A DNA stretch of 64,000 nt. Source: CAZAAW01 sp964483325 (GTDB lineage Bacteria; Pseudomonadota; Alphaproteobacteria; Rhizobiales; Kaistiaceae). Where the stretch lies: contig CAZAAW010000001.1 in assembly GCA_964483325.1 (NCBI GenBank), forward strand, positions 124,001 to 188,000. Direction: 5' to 3'. Below, piece by piece: positions 25,225 to 32,281 of this stretch; within the stretch, counting starts at the first letter, position 1; each line of letters opens with the position of its first letter. Made by a program: the position numbers and the translations under genes. Under the pieces are notes generated by a model. That model had not been told where the DNA came from and did not search any database. It saw nothing but the letters and a program-made list of their open reading frames with translations.

Positions 25225-25241
25225 TAGGTTATTCTAACCTA
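25225..25241 (-). promoter_or_regulatory. Probable PadR operator overlapping a near-leaderless promoter
   Basis: TAGGTTA-TTC-TAACCTA is a perfect inverted repeat with 7-bp arms ending two bases before the padR ATG. Read on the minus strand it contains TAGAAT (complement of 25231-25236), a -10-like hexamer placed so that transcription would begin at or within a base or two of the start codon. A repressor bound here would block initiation. Confidence 0.65.
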
Positions 25242-25267
25242 GTTTGACTTGGCTCGCACGAGATTGG

Positions 25268-25550
25268 TGAACCTAAGTGGGGGTGGCCCGCTCTTCGGCC
25301 GCCCGAGGAGCCGAGCCCAACCTGGGCCCATCATCGGGTCACGGCATGTTCGGTGAGCGGTGTCGAGGAGTGTACCGGCGCAGGCTTCGATGAGGTCGCG
25401 CCGCTTGTTGAGGCTCGCCGGAGTTCCGAGCTCGGGGCGCCGACGGCTTTGGGGATGCGGCCGGCAATCAGGCGCGGGCCGTCCTTGCTCGCCCTGATCC
25501 GGCGACGCGGTAATGGAGGACCGCGGCGATGTCATCGGGGTCTCCGAATC
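25268..25550 (-). pseudogene. Frameshifted fragment resembling an actinobacterial MobF (TrwC/TraI) relaxase
   Basis: Three short segments in three different minus-strand frames, in consistent order, resemble the C-terminal part of actinobacterial MobF relaxases as I remember them: DPDDIAAVLHYRV (about 25504-25542), LIAGRIPKAVG (about 25439-25471), and LNKRRDLIEACAGTLLDTA followed by PGWARLLGRP (about 25290-25422). At least two frameshifts separate them, and the fragment begins exactly at the repeat boundary. This identification rests on motif memory only. Confidence 0.45.
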
Positions 25551-25672
25551 CGCGGGTCGCCGCCGAGGCGGAGCAGGCAGGCCTCGATCCGGAACTGGCC
25601 CGCGATCTGTGGCGCCGGCTGATGGAATGGAACATCGCCTGGGAGCGCCAGGCGATCGGCCGCTCGACTTGA
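25551..25672 (+). pseudogene. 3' fragment of the chorismate mutase gene
   Basis: The last 40 codons of the mutase (from AEAEQAGLDPELARD to the stop at 25670-25672), with three silent differences from the complete gene at 22611. No start or upstream half is present; the fragment is joined directly to the relaxase-like remnant. Confidence 0.85.
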
Positions 25673-26014
25673 AACACCGGCGCCGCCGGCCTATCTCCGC
25701 CGCATCGCTCTCCAGCAGGATGTGTGCAGCAATGGATTTCGACCCGACCGCAACGCTCGTTCGCCTTGCCATCGGGGACTTCCATCTTGCCTTCTTCCAT
25801 CACTCTTGCCGGACTTTCCTGGTCGACGCCTGACGGCCGGCCGCTCTTCTCCAATCTCGATCTCAGCTTCGGCCCGGAGCGCACCGGGCTCGTCGGCCGC
25901 AACGGCGTCGGCAAGTCGACGCTCCTGCGCCTCATTGCCGGGGACCTGACGCCGGCCGGCGGCCGGGTCGCCGTCAGCGGCCGCATCGCGACGCTGCGCC
26001 AGATCGTGCAGGTC
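25551..26014 (+). repeat. Long direct repeat, right copy (464 bp)
   Basis: Partner of 22798-23261. Its left end carries the variant codons GCG, GAG and GCA (third bases at 25570, 25573, 25579), and its right end carries GTG (26008) where the left copy has GTA. The right end continues without a break into the intact ABC-F gene, so that end is the native chromosomal sequence; by the same logic the left end came with the insert. Confidence 0.95.
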
Positions 26015-27385
26015 GGCGACGACGAGACGATTGCCGATCTGTTCGGGATCACCGCTGCTCTCGACGTTCTGGCACGCGCCGAACGCGGCGAGGCGTCGGG
26101 CGAGGAGATCGCGTCGGCCGACTGGACGCTGGAGGCGCGGCTGGCGGCGGCGCTCGCCAGCGTCGGGCTGACGGCGCCGGCCGACACGCGCCTCGCCGCC
26201 CTGTCTGGCGGCCAGCGCACCCGCGCCGCGCTGGCGGCGCTCGTCTTTGCCGAGCCCGACTTCCTGCTTCTCGACGAGCCGACCAATAATCTCGACCGCG
26301 ACGGCCGCCGCGCCGTCGCGGAACTGCTGGCCGGCTGGCGCCGCGGCGCCATCGTCGTCAGCCATGACCGCGAACTCCTCGACGGCATGGACGCCATCGT
26401 CGAGTTGACGACGCTCGGCGCTACCCGCTACGGCGGCAACTGGACGGCCTACCGGGAGCGGAAGGCGCTCGAACTGGCCGCCGCGCAGCATGACCTTGCC
26501 GATGCCGAACGCCGCGTCGGGGACACTGCCCGCAGCAGCCAGCTCGCTGCCGAGCGGCAGGCGCGGCGCGACGGCGCCGGCCAGCGCAAGGCGGCGAAGG
26601 GCGACCTGCCGCGTATCATTCTCGGGCTCATGAAATCCCGCGCGCAGGAAAGCGGCGGCGACGCGGTCCGCATGGCCGAGCGCCGGCGGGGCGAGGCGGA
26701 GGAGGCAGCGGCGGCGGCACGCAGCCGCATCGAGGTGCTGCAGCCGCTGAAGGCGACGCTGCCGCCGACGGGCCTTCCGGCCGGCAAGACGGTGCTGCGT
26801 CTCGATGGCGTCACGGCCGGATACGATGCCGGGCGTCCGGTCATCTCCAACCTGTCCTTCGATATCGTGGGGCCGGAACGCATCGCCATCATCGGACCCA
26901 ACGGGTCAGGCAAGACCACGCTTCTCGCCCTGATCACCGGGCAGCTCGCGCCCTGGGCGGGTCGGATCGACCGGCCGGTGGCGGCGGCGGTGCTCGATCA
27001 GCAGGTCGGCATCCTCGATCCGGCTCTGTCGATCCGCGACAATTTCCGCCGCATCAATCCGGGCCTCGACGAGAATGCCTGCCGGGCCGCGCTGGCGCGG
27101 TTCATGTTCCGCGCCGATGCGGCGCTGCAGGTCGCCGGCACGCTCAGCGGCGGACAACTGCTTCGCGCCGGGCTCGCCTGCGTCCTCGGCGTCAGCCATC
27201 CGCCGGCACTGCTCATCCTCGACGAGCCGACCAACCATCTCGACATCGACTCGATCGAATCGGTCGAGGCGGGCCTGCGCGGCTATGACGGCGCGCTAGT
27301 CGTCGTCAGCCATGACGAGCCATTCCTGGAGGCGATCGGCATCACCCGGCGGCTGGTCCTGCCGGCGGGAGAGGAAGCGCCGTAG
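25787..27385 (+). CDS. ABC-F family ATPase (Uup-like duplicated ATP-binding cassette)
   Basis: A 532-residue soluble protein with two nucleotide-binding domains and no membrane segments, the ABC-F pattern of ribosome-associated translation factors. Domain 1: Walker A GRNGVGKS (37-44), LSGGQRT, Walker B FLLLDEPTNNLD, switch His in VVSHDREL. A charged coiled linker follows (about 225-330). Domain 2: GPNGSGKT, LSGGQ, LILDEPTNHLD, VVSHDE. I prefer TTG 25787 (MPSSITLAGLSW), which gives the usual family N-terminus, with GGGGA upstream; a GTG at 25724 adds 21 unlike residues. The first 76 codons are duplicated upstream at 23034. Confidence 0.9.
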   Translation: MPSSITLAGLSWSTPDGRPLFSNLDLSFGPERTGLVGRNGVGKSTLLRLIAGDLTPAGGRVAVSGRIATLRQIVQVGDDETIADLFGITAALDVLARAERGEASGEEIASADWTLEARLAAALASVGLTAPADTRLAALSGGQRTRAALAALVFAEPDFLLLDEPTNNLDRDGRRAVAELLAGWRRGAIVVSHDRELLDGMDAIVELTTLGATRYGGNWTAYRERKALELAAAQHDLADAERRVGDTARSSQLAAERQARRDGAGQRKAAKGDLPRIILGLMKSRAQESGGDAVRMAERRRGEAEEAAAAARSRIEVLQPLKATLPPTGLPAGKTVLRLDGVTAGYDAGRPVISNLSFDIVGPERIAIIGPNGSGKTTLLALITGQLAPWAGRIDRPVAAAVLDQQVGILDPALSIRDNFRRINPGLDENACRAALARFMFRADAALQVAGTLSGGQLLRAGLACVLGVSHPPALLILDEPTNHLDIDSIESVEAGLRGYDGALVVVSHDEPFLEAIGITRRLVLPAGEEAP

Positions 27386-27475
27386 GGTGGGCAGGTGCCG
27401 CAGGCGCTTGCCCACGCTGTCAACCGACGGCGCGGGTAGGACAGCGTGGGTAAGGCTTCGCCATGCCACCCTACG
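27381..27475. repeat. Large imperfect palindrome (95 bp), MITE/REP-like
   Basis: The outer 10 bp CGTAGGGTGG (27381-27390) pair perfectly with 27466-27475. Inside, CCCACGCTGTC (27411-27421) pairs with GACAGCGTGGG (27440-27450). Left and right arms are about 40 and 36 nt around an 18-nt loop. The first bases include the stop codon of the ABC-F gene. CGTAGGGTGGGCA palindromes are a common dispersed repeat in alphaproteobacteria. It may also serve as the terminator for the ABC-F gene and for convergent yjhX. Confidence 0.75.
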
Positions 27476-27480
27476 GGCGG

Positions 27481-27738
27481 CTAGCGGTTGTCGAGCTGTG
27501 CCCGGACAACGTCGAGGCCCAGCCGCGTGATGCGGTAGGGCAGGCCGCCCGACGAGGCGATCAGCCTGCGGCGCTTGAGACGGCGGAAAATGCCGAGCGT
27601 GCAGTCGGTGAGGCGGTAGCCGTCGCGGGTGATGCAATCGACCTCGACGATATCGCCCTTGTCGTTCTTGCGATGCACGACGGCACCGCCCTGAGCCAGC
27701 GCGTGCAGGACGCGCTGCTCCAGCTTCGAGACGTTCAT
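27481..27738 (-). CDS. yjhX: YjhX family (UPF0386) protein, putative toxin
   Basis: An 85-residue protein that matches the YjhX family along its whole length: MNVSKLEQRVLHALAQGG, a hydrophilic HRKNDKGD turn, VDCITRDGYRLTDCTLGIF and the conserved C-terminus YRITRLGLDVVRAQLDNR. YjhX has been described as the toxin of YjhX-YjhQ in E. coli, but most alphaproteobacterial copies, like this one, have no YjhQ acetyltransferase next to them. The ATG at 27736-27738 gives the family N-terminus. It is convergent with the ABC-F gene across the 95-bp palindrome. Confidence 0.85.
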   Translation of the reverse strand: MNVSKLEQRVLHALAQGGAVVHRKNDKGDIVEVDCITRDGYRLTDCTLGIFRRLKRRRLIASSGGLPYRITRLGLDVVRAQLDNR

Positions 27739-27783
27739 TGGATGGAAAAACCGGACTGTTGTGACGAGCCGCGTGTCCGCGGG

Positions 27784-27804
27784 CCGCGAAGCAACGCTTC
27801 GCGG
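27784..27804. repeat. Perfect 9-bp hairpin
   Basis: CCGCGAAGC-AAC-GCTTCGCGG, a compact palindrome about 45 bp upstream of yjhX. It has no T-run, so it is more likely a small repeat or regulatory site than a terminator. Confidence 0.5.
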
Positions 27805-27943
27805 GCTTGTCACCCTGCCGTCAGCGGCAGGCCTTCACCGGGTCTCGGCGTATGTGAACATCCGGCGCACTCCGATCTGGCGCGGGCGCTTCATAGGAGA
27901 CGACGGCCGCCGCGGTCAAGCCGGTACATCCAACTACATGTTT

Positions 27944-27971
27944 GACATGTACTATATGTGCAGTACATGTC
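27944..27971 (+). promoter_or_regulatory. Putative operator/promoter of the DUF7662-PIN toxin-antitoxin pair
   Basis: GACATGTACT (27944-27953) and its exact complement AGTACATGTC (27962-27971) flank an 8-bp centre, a perfect 10-bp dyad. It contains TTGACA at 27942-27947, a consensus -35, and further ACATGT half-sites occur at 27936 and 27996. The stretch is much richer in A and T than its surroundings. Autorepression by the antitoxin or complex is the natural reading. Confidence 0.65.
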
Positions 27972-27996
27972 GGCATGGCCATCGGGATGTACCAAC

Positions 27997-28431
27997 ATGT
28001 CCAAGTATGAACGTCTGGGCGATTTCCTCCGCTCGCAGCACAGCGCCGAAGTGCCGATGACCTTTGCGGAAATCGAGCGCTTGCTTGGCTTTTCACTGCC
28101 GTCTTCAGCACGGCGCTACCGGGCATGGTGGAGCAACAGCGCCAGCAACAGTACGATGACTGAGGTTTGGCTCCGCGCCGGCTTCGAGACCGCGCAAGTC
28201 GACCTCGCCACGGAGCGGCTGGTCTTTCGTCGTATGCCGAACCCAGTGCCGCCTGGACTCAGTGAGGCGGAGCAAGCCCTGATTCCCGGCAAAGAAGGAG
28301 CCGAGCATCCGCTGTTCGGAGCCATGCGAGGCACGGTGAAGATCATGCCCGGTGTCGATCTGACCGAGCCGGCCGATCCCGAGTGGGGCGAGGCCGCCTG
28401 GGGCGATCGCGGCTGGGACGATGAGAAATGA
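27997..28431 (+). CDS. Probable antitoxin with DUF7662-like N-terminal domain
   Basis: A 144-residue protein. The first 75 residues match the pattern I associate with DUF7662: MSKYERLGDFL, FAEIERLLGFSLPSSARRYRAWWSN, W-L-x-A-G, and VDLATERLVFRR. The C-terminal 60 residues are acidic and Pro-rich, ending in a Trp/Asp-rich tail (WGEAAWGDRGWDDE) that could occupy the toxin active site. Its stop overlaps the start of the PIN gene (ATGA). The ATG at 27997 begins the conserved segment; a longer frame from 27958 would run through the operator. Confidence 0.75.
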   Translation: MSKYERLGDFLRSQHSAEVPMTFAEIERLLGFSLPSSARRYRAWWSNSASNSTMTEVWLRAGFETAQVDLATERLVFRRMPNPVPPGLSEAEQALIPGKEGAEHPLFGAMRGTVKIMPGVDLTEPADPEWGEAAWGDRGWDDEK

Positions 28432-28841
28432 GCGCGCTGCTACTCGACACCTGCGCCTTTATCTGGACCGCGGAAGGCGCCCCGATGGATCGCGGCGCAC
28501 GCGCTGCCATGGCCTCTTCCTACGCGGATGGCCGCCCAGTGCTGGTCTCGCCTATCAGCAGCTGGGAGATCGGCCTTCTCTTTGCCCGCGGCCGCTTGCG
28601 CCTGGTGACCGATCCGCAAGCGTGGTTTCGCAACGCGATCGAGGTCGGCGGAACGGCGATAGCGACACTGTCGGCCGAGCTTCTGATTGCCTCGTCGCTG
28701 CTGCCCGGCACGCCGCCGCGCGACCCGGCTGACCGCGTCGTCATTGCCACGGCGCGGGCGCAAGAGCTGACGATCGTCACCCGCGATCGCCGGATCCTCG
28801 CCTATGCCGACGAGGGCTATGTCAAAGCGCTGCCTTGCTGA
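28428..28841 (+). CDS. PIN-domain toxin (type II TA, VapC-like)
   Basis: A 137-residue PIN nuclease with all expected metal-binding acids: Asp7 in LLLDTCAFIW, Glu47 in SSWEIG, Asp102 in RDPADRVVIATA, and Asp120 in VTRDRRIL. VapC-type enzymes cut RNA, often tRNA or rRNA. The ATGA overlap with the upstream gene indicates translational coupling, the normal antitoxin-first order. It is the last accessory gene before gatB. Confidence 0.9.
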   Translation: MSALLLDTCAFIWTAEGAPMDRGARAAMASSYADGRPVLVSPISSWEIGLLFARGRLRLVTDPQAWFRNAIEVGGTAIATLSAELLIASSLLPGTPPRDPADRVVIATARAQELTIVTRDRRILAYADEGYVKALPC

Positions 28842-28903
28842 CGGCGCAGATTCGCGCTTAGGAGAAGCGATCCCCGCGCCGCCCGCTACCGGAGCCCTGC
28901 CGC

Positions 28904-30385
28904 ATGAACGTGAACGTCCGCGCCCCCGATCCCCGCAAGCTCATCCGCGGCGCCACCGGCGACTGGGAAATCGTCGTCGGCATGGAGGTCCATGCGCAGG
29001 TGACGTCGGCGGCGAAGCTGTTCTCCGGCGCCTCGACCGAGTTCGGCGGCGCGCCCAATTCCCATGTCAGCTTCGTCGACGCGGCGATGCCCGGCATGCT
29101 GCCGGTGATCAATGCGGAATGCGTCGCGCAGGCGGTCCGTACCGGCCTGGGGCTCAAGGCGCAGATCAACCTCAAGAGCGTCTTCGACCGGAAGAACTAT
29201 TTCTATCCGGACCTGCCGCAGGGCTACCAGATCTCGCAGTTCAAGCAGCCGATCGTCGGCGAGGGCGTGGTGACGATCGACCTGCCGGACGGCGAGACGA
29301 TCACCATCGGCATCGAGCGGCTGCACCTGGAGCAGGACGCCGGCAAGTCGATCCACGACCAGAGCCCGACGATGAGCTTCGTCGACCTCAACCGCTCCGG
29401 CGTGGCGCTGATGGAGATCGTGTCGAAGCCCGACCTCCGCTCGTCGGAGGAGGCGCGGCTCTACCTCACCAAGCTGCGCTCGATCCTGCGCTATCTCGGC
29501 ACCTGCGACGGCAACATGGAGGAGGGGTCCCTGCGCGCCGACGTCAATGTCTCGGTGCGCCGTCCCGGCGAGCCGCTCGGCACGCGCTGCGAGATTAAGA
29601 ACGTCAACTCGATCCGCTTCGTCGGGCAGGCCGTCGACTACGAGGCGCGGCGCCAGGTCGCCGTCCTCGAGGATGGCGGCACGATCGACCAGGAGACCCG
29701 CCTGTTCGATCATGCCCGCGGCGAGACGCGGCCGATGCGCAGCAAGGAAGAGGCGCACGACTATCGCTACTTCCCCGATCCGGACCTGCTGCCGCTGGAG
29801 TTCGAGCAGGCCTGGGTGGACGAGCTGGCCTCGGCCCTGCCGGAGCTGCCGGACGAGAAGAAGGCCCGCTTGGTTTCGAGCTTCGCGCTGACGCCCTATG
29901 ACGCCGGCGTGCTCGTCGCCGAGCAGGAGCGCGCCGCCTATTTCGAGGCTCACCTCGGCAGCGGCGTGGAGCCGAAGACCGTCGCCAACTGGGTGATCAA
30001 CGAGATCCTCGGCCGCCTCAACAAGGAGGGCCGGTCGATCGACGACAGCCCGGTGAAGCCGGAGGCCAATGTCGCCATCCTGTCGATGATCGCCGACGGC
30101 ACGATCTCCGGAAAAATCGCCAAGGACGTGCTCGACATCGTCTGGACCGAAGGCGGCGACCCGCGTGCTGTCGTCGAGGCGCGCGGCCTGCGTCAGGTCA
30201 CCGATACCGGCGCCATCGAGAAGGTCATCGACGAGGTCATCGCCGCCAATCCGGAGAAGGTCCAGCAGGCGCTGGCCAAGCCGACGCTGCTCGGCTGGTT
30301 CGTCGGGCAGGTGATGAAGGCCAGCGGCGGCAAGGCCAATCCGCAGGCCGTCAACGAGCTTCTGAAGGCGAAGCTCGGTATCTGA
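28904..30385 (+). CDS. gatB: Asp-tRNA(Asn)/Glu-tRNA(Gln) amidotransferase subunit B
   Basis: A 493-residue subunit that phosphorylates the tRNA-bound Glu/Asp and directs amidation. The N-terminal cradle domain has WEIVVGMEVHAQ, DRKNYFYPDLPQGYQISQ, DLNRSGVALMEIVSKPD and SVRRPG; the C-terminal GatB/YqeY helical domain covers about 345-493. It works with gatC-gatA at 20764-22620. The separation from gatA by accessory genes is unusual. Confidence 0.96.
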   Translation: MNVNVRAPDPRKLIRGATGDWEIVVGMEVHAQVTSAAKLFSGASTEFGGAPNSHVSFVDAAMPGMLPVINAECVAQAVRTGLGLKAQINLKSVFDRKNYFYPDLPQGYQISQFKQPIVGEGVVTIDLPDGETITIGIERLHLEQDAGKSIHDQSPTMSFVDLNRSGVALMEIVSKPDLRSSEEARLYLTKLRSILRYLGTCDGNMEEGSLRADVNVSVRRPGEPLGTRCEIKNVNSIRFVGQAVDYEARRQVAVLEDGGTIDQETRLFDHARGETRPMRSKEEAHDYRYFPDPDLLPLEFEQAWVDELASALPELPDEKKARLVSSFALTPYDAGVLVAEQERAAYFEAHLGSGVEPKTVANWVINEILGRLNKEGRSIDDSPVKPEANVAILSMIADGTISGKIAKDVLDIVWTEGGDPRAVVEARGLRQVTDTGAIEKVIDEVIAANPEKVQQALAKPTLLGWFVGQVMKASGGKANPQAVNELLKAKLGI

Positions 30386-30398
30386 CGAGACGCCGCGC

Positions 30399-30899
30399 CT
30401 ATTCGAGATTGATGATTCGGTAGGTCGTTTCCGGCTCCTCGCCGTCGGCGATCGCCTTGAGGGCGAAATCGACATAGGCCTGGAGGTCGGTGATGCAGAT
30501 CAGGCCGTCGCCGCAGGCCTCGCGGCCGGGTCCGGTATCGCTGTCATCGCTCACCGCCTTGTAGGCCTTGGCAGTCTTCCCGGCAGTGTCGATCTTGAGG
30601 ACAGCATAGAGATACTGGGCGGCACCTGTGTTATCTTTGCCACTCACCTGCGCGAGGTAGGTGTCGTCGGCGACCTTCTGGAACAGGAAGATGACCGGCT
30701 CGGCGTCATCGCTGACCGCCACATATCCGTCATCCGTGCGCTGAAGCACCGTCTGGGCGTCCGAATATTCCTCGGCATAGGTGATCTTCTGGTACGGGAA
30801 ATCCGCCTTTTCCGCGGTGAGAAGCGGGCCGTCGCTGGTGAAGCAGCCGGCGAGGCCCAACAGCAGCACGGCCGGCAGGACGAGGCGCATGAGGTTCAT
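30399..30899 (-). CDS. Small lipoprotein of unknown function
   Basis: A 166-residue protein with a lipoprotein signal: hydrophobic core then LAGC, Cys19 being the lipidated residue. The mature part is acidic, with one further cysteine pair (EACGDGLIC) that could form a disulfide. No domain is recognised. It is convergent with gatB (13 bp between stops) and begins at the MNLMRL ATG at 30897-30899. Confidence 0.7.
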   Translation of the reverse strand: MNLMRLVLPAVLLLGLAGCFTSDGPLLTAEKADFPYQKITYAEEYSDAQTVLQRTDDGYVAVSDDAEPVIFLFQKVADDTYLAQVSGKDNTGAAQYLYAVLKIDTAGKTAKAYKAVSDDSDTGPGREACGDGLICITDLQAYVDFALKAIADGEEPETTYRIINLE

Positions 30900-31446
30900 G
30901 GGGCATCTACTCCGGTTCGGCCGCAGGACGCTGCGGGATGGCAGGCCATACCCTACAGGATTGCCGCTACGAAGCGATAGCCGGGCTCCGCCGGCGCTTT
31001 CTGTTGCGCAGGTGCAACAGCTGTCGCGGAAGTGAAAGGCGGCCCTTTTGAGTAAAGCCAATCGCCGCCATTCAGCCATAAAGTGGATTGAGCGTGAAAT
31101 TCGAAAAGTCGTCTCAGACGACGCCACGGATCTCGCACGTTCGGCGCCCGGCACCGCTTCCGGCATGGATGCGGTTGGGCGGCGCATACCCGGAGCGGGT
31201 GGAGCCGGCAGGGCTTTGGGAAATGGGATTTGACGTTCTTTTGGTCGACCTTGGAACGACGCAGGGGGCGAAAGGCAGGCAAGCCGTGAAAGCGGCGCCC
31301 GGCACGGATCGGGTTCGGTACGCACGAAGGCGGAGCGGCGACCGACAACCGGCGTGACGGCAATTTGCTTGCGGCCGTGCAGAAGACGCTGCGGCGTTTC
31401 TTCTGCGCTGTGAACCACCCGGGCAGGGCGGCGGAAAAGATCAGTC
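30900..31446. other. Intergenic region (547 bp) upstream of exoR
   Basis: No gene is supported: open frames here lack ribosome sites and conserved sequence. It is the divergent control region of the lipoprotein and exoR. A relatively AT-rich pocket lies around 31050-31110. In Sinorhizobium, exoR is itself regulated by ChvI, but I cannot identify a ChvI site by eye. Confidence 0.4.
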
Positions 31447-32247
31447 ATGCGGATATGTAGCGCGTTATCAGGCTTCGCCCTTACCACGGCCGTGGCCCTT
31501 TCAGGGCCCGCCGCGGCATTCGACATCAACAACCTGCAGGGCGAGACGCCGGCGGGCGCCTTCCGCCAGGGGTTCGACGCCTATCGCCAGGGCGACATGA
31601 CGACCGCCTTCGAGGCGCTGGAATACGCTGCCGAGAACGGCCATCCCATGGCGCAGTGGAAGCTCGGCCGCATGTACGCCGAAGGCGACGGCGTCACGCA
31701 GGACGACGCCAAGGCGTTCCAGCTTTTCAGCGAAGTCGCCGACGCGCATGCCGACGAGAGCCCCAACGCGCCGTCGGCCCGCTTCGTCTCCAGCGCCTTC
31801 GTCGCCCTCGGCGGCTACTATCGCGACGGCATCCCGAACACGCTGCGGCCGGATTTCAGCCGCGCCCGGCAGATGTTCGAATACGCCGCGTCCTATTTCG
31901 GCGACCCCGACGCGCAGCTGAACCTTGCCCGCATGTACTATGACGGGGAGGGCGGCGATCCCAATCCGCGCCAGGCGGCGCGCTGGGCGAAGCTCTCCGC
32001 CGACAAAGGCAATGTGGCGGCCCAGGCGCTGCTCGGGCATCTGCTCTTCGACGGCGAAGGGATCCGCCGTCAGCCGGTCCTCGGCCTGATGTTCCTCACC
32101 ATCGCCCGGGAGCGGGCGAAGCCGGCCGACGACTGGATCCGGCGCATGCATGAGGAAGCGTTCTCGCTGGCCAGCGAAACCGAGCGCCGCACGGCGATCG
32201 CCCTTGCCAATGACTGGCTCTCCAAGAACCCGGCGGAGCCGCAGTAG
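31447..32247 (+). CDS. exoR: ExoR-like periplasmic Sel1-repeat regulator
   Basis: A 266-residue protein with a signal peptide (to about 24, ending AAAF) and several Sel1/TPR-like repeats: EALEYAAENGHPMAQWKLGRMY, QLFSEVAD, ALGGYYRDGIPN, QLNLARMYYDGEG, ARWAKLSADKGNVAAQALLGHLL. The arrangement and the C-terminal block MHEEAFSLASETERRTAIA match rhizobial ExoR, which binds the periplasmic part of the sensor ExoS and holds ExoS-ChvI off, thereby controlling exopolysaccharide and motility. The sensor pair is not in this window, so the role is by homology. Confidence 0.85.
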   Translation: MRICSALSGFALTTAVALSGPAAAFDINNLQGETPAGAFRQGFDAYRQGDMTTAFEALEYAAENGHPMAQWKLGRMYAEGDGVTQDDAKAFQLFSEVADAHADESPNAPSARFVSSAFVALGGYYRDGIPNTLRPDFSRARQMFEYAASYFGDPDAQLNLARMYYDGEGGDPNPRQAARWAKLSADKGNVAAQALLGHLLFDGEGIRRQPVLGLMFLTIARERAKPADDWIRRMHEEAFSLASETERRTAIALANDWLSKNPAEPQ

Positions 32248-32281
32248 CGCACCCGGCGGAGCCGCAGCAGGATCGGAAGAA

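Larger units (their letters stand above)
23262..25550. mobile_element. 2.3-kb insertion (PadR-MFS cassette with relaxase remnant) between 464-bp direct repeats
   Basis: The 2289 bp between the two repeat copies are unrelated to the flanking genes. They hold, on the minus strand, a frameshifted relaxase-like fragment, a PadR regulator and a DHA2 efflux gene. There is no transposase, integrase, terminal inverted repeat or short target duplication. The structure, with one intact and one truncated copy of each flanking gene and repeat differences split between the ends, fits single-crossover integration of a circle of about 2753 bp. The relaxase remnant and the near-leaderless promoter of padR point to an actinobacterial source. 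An assembly chimera is the main alternative. Confidence 0.7.

Noticed and set aside
23262..25550. Insertion sequence or transposon explanation for the PadR-MFS insert
   Set aside because: No transposase frame, no terminal inverted repeats and no short target duplication; the flanking repeat is 464 bp of host genes, far too long for a transposition footprint.
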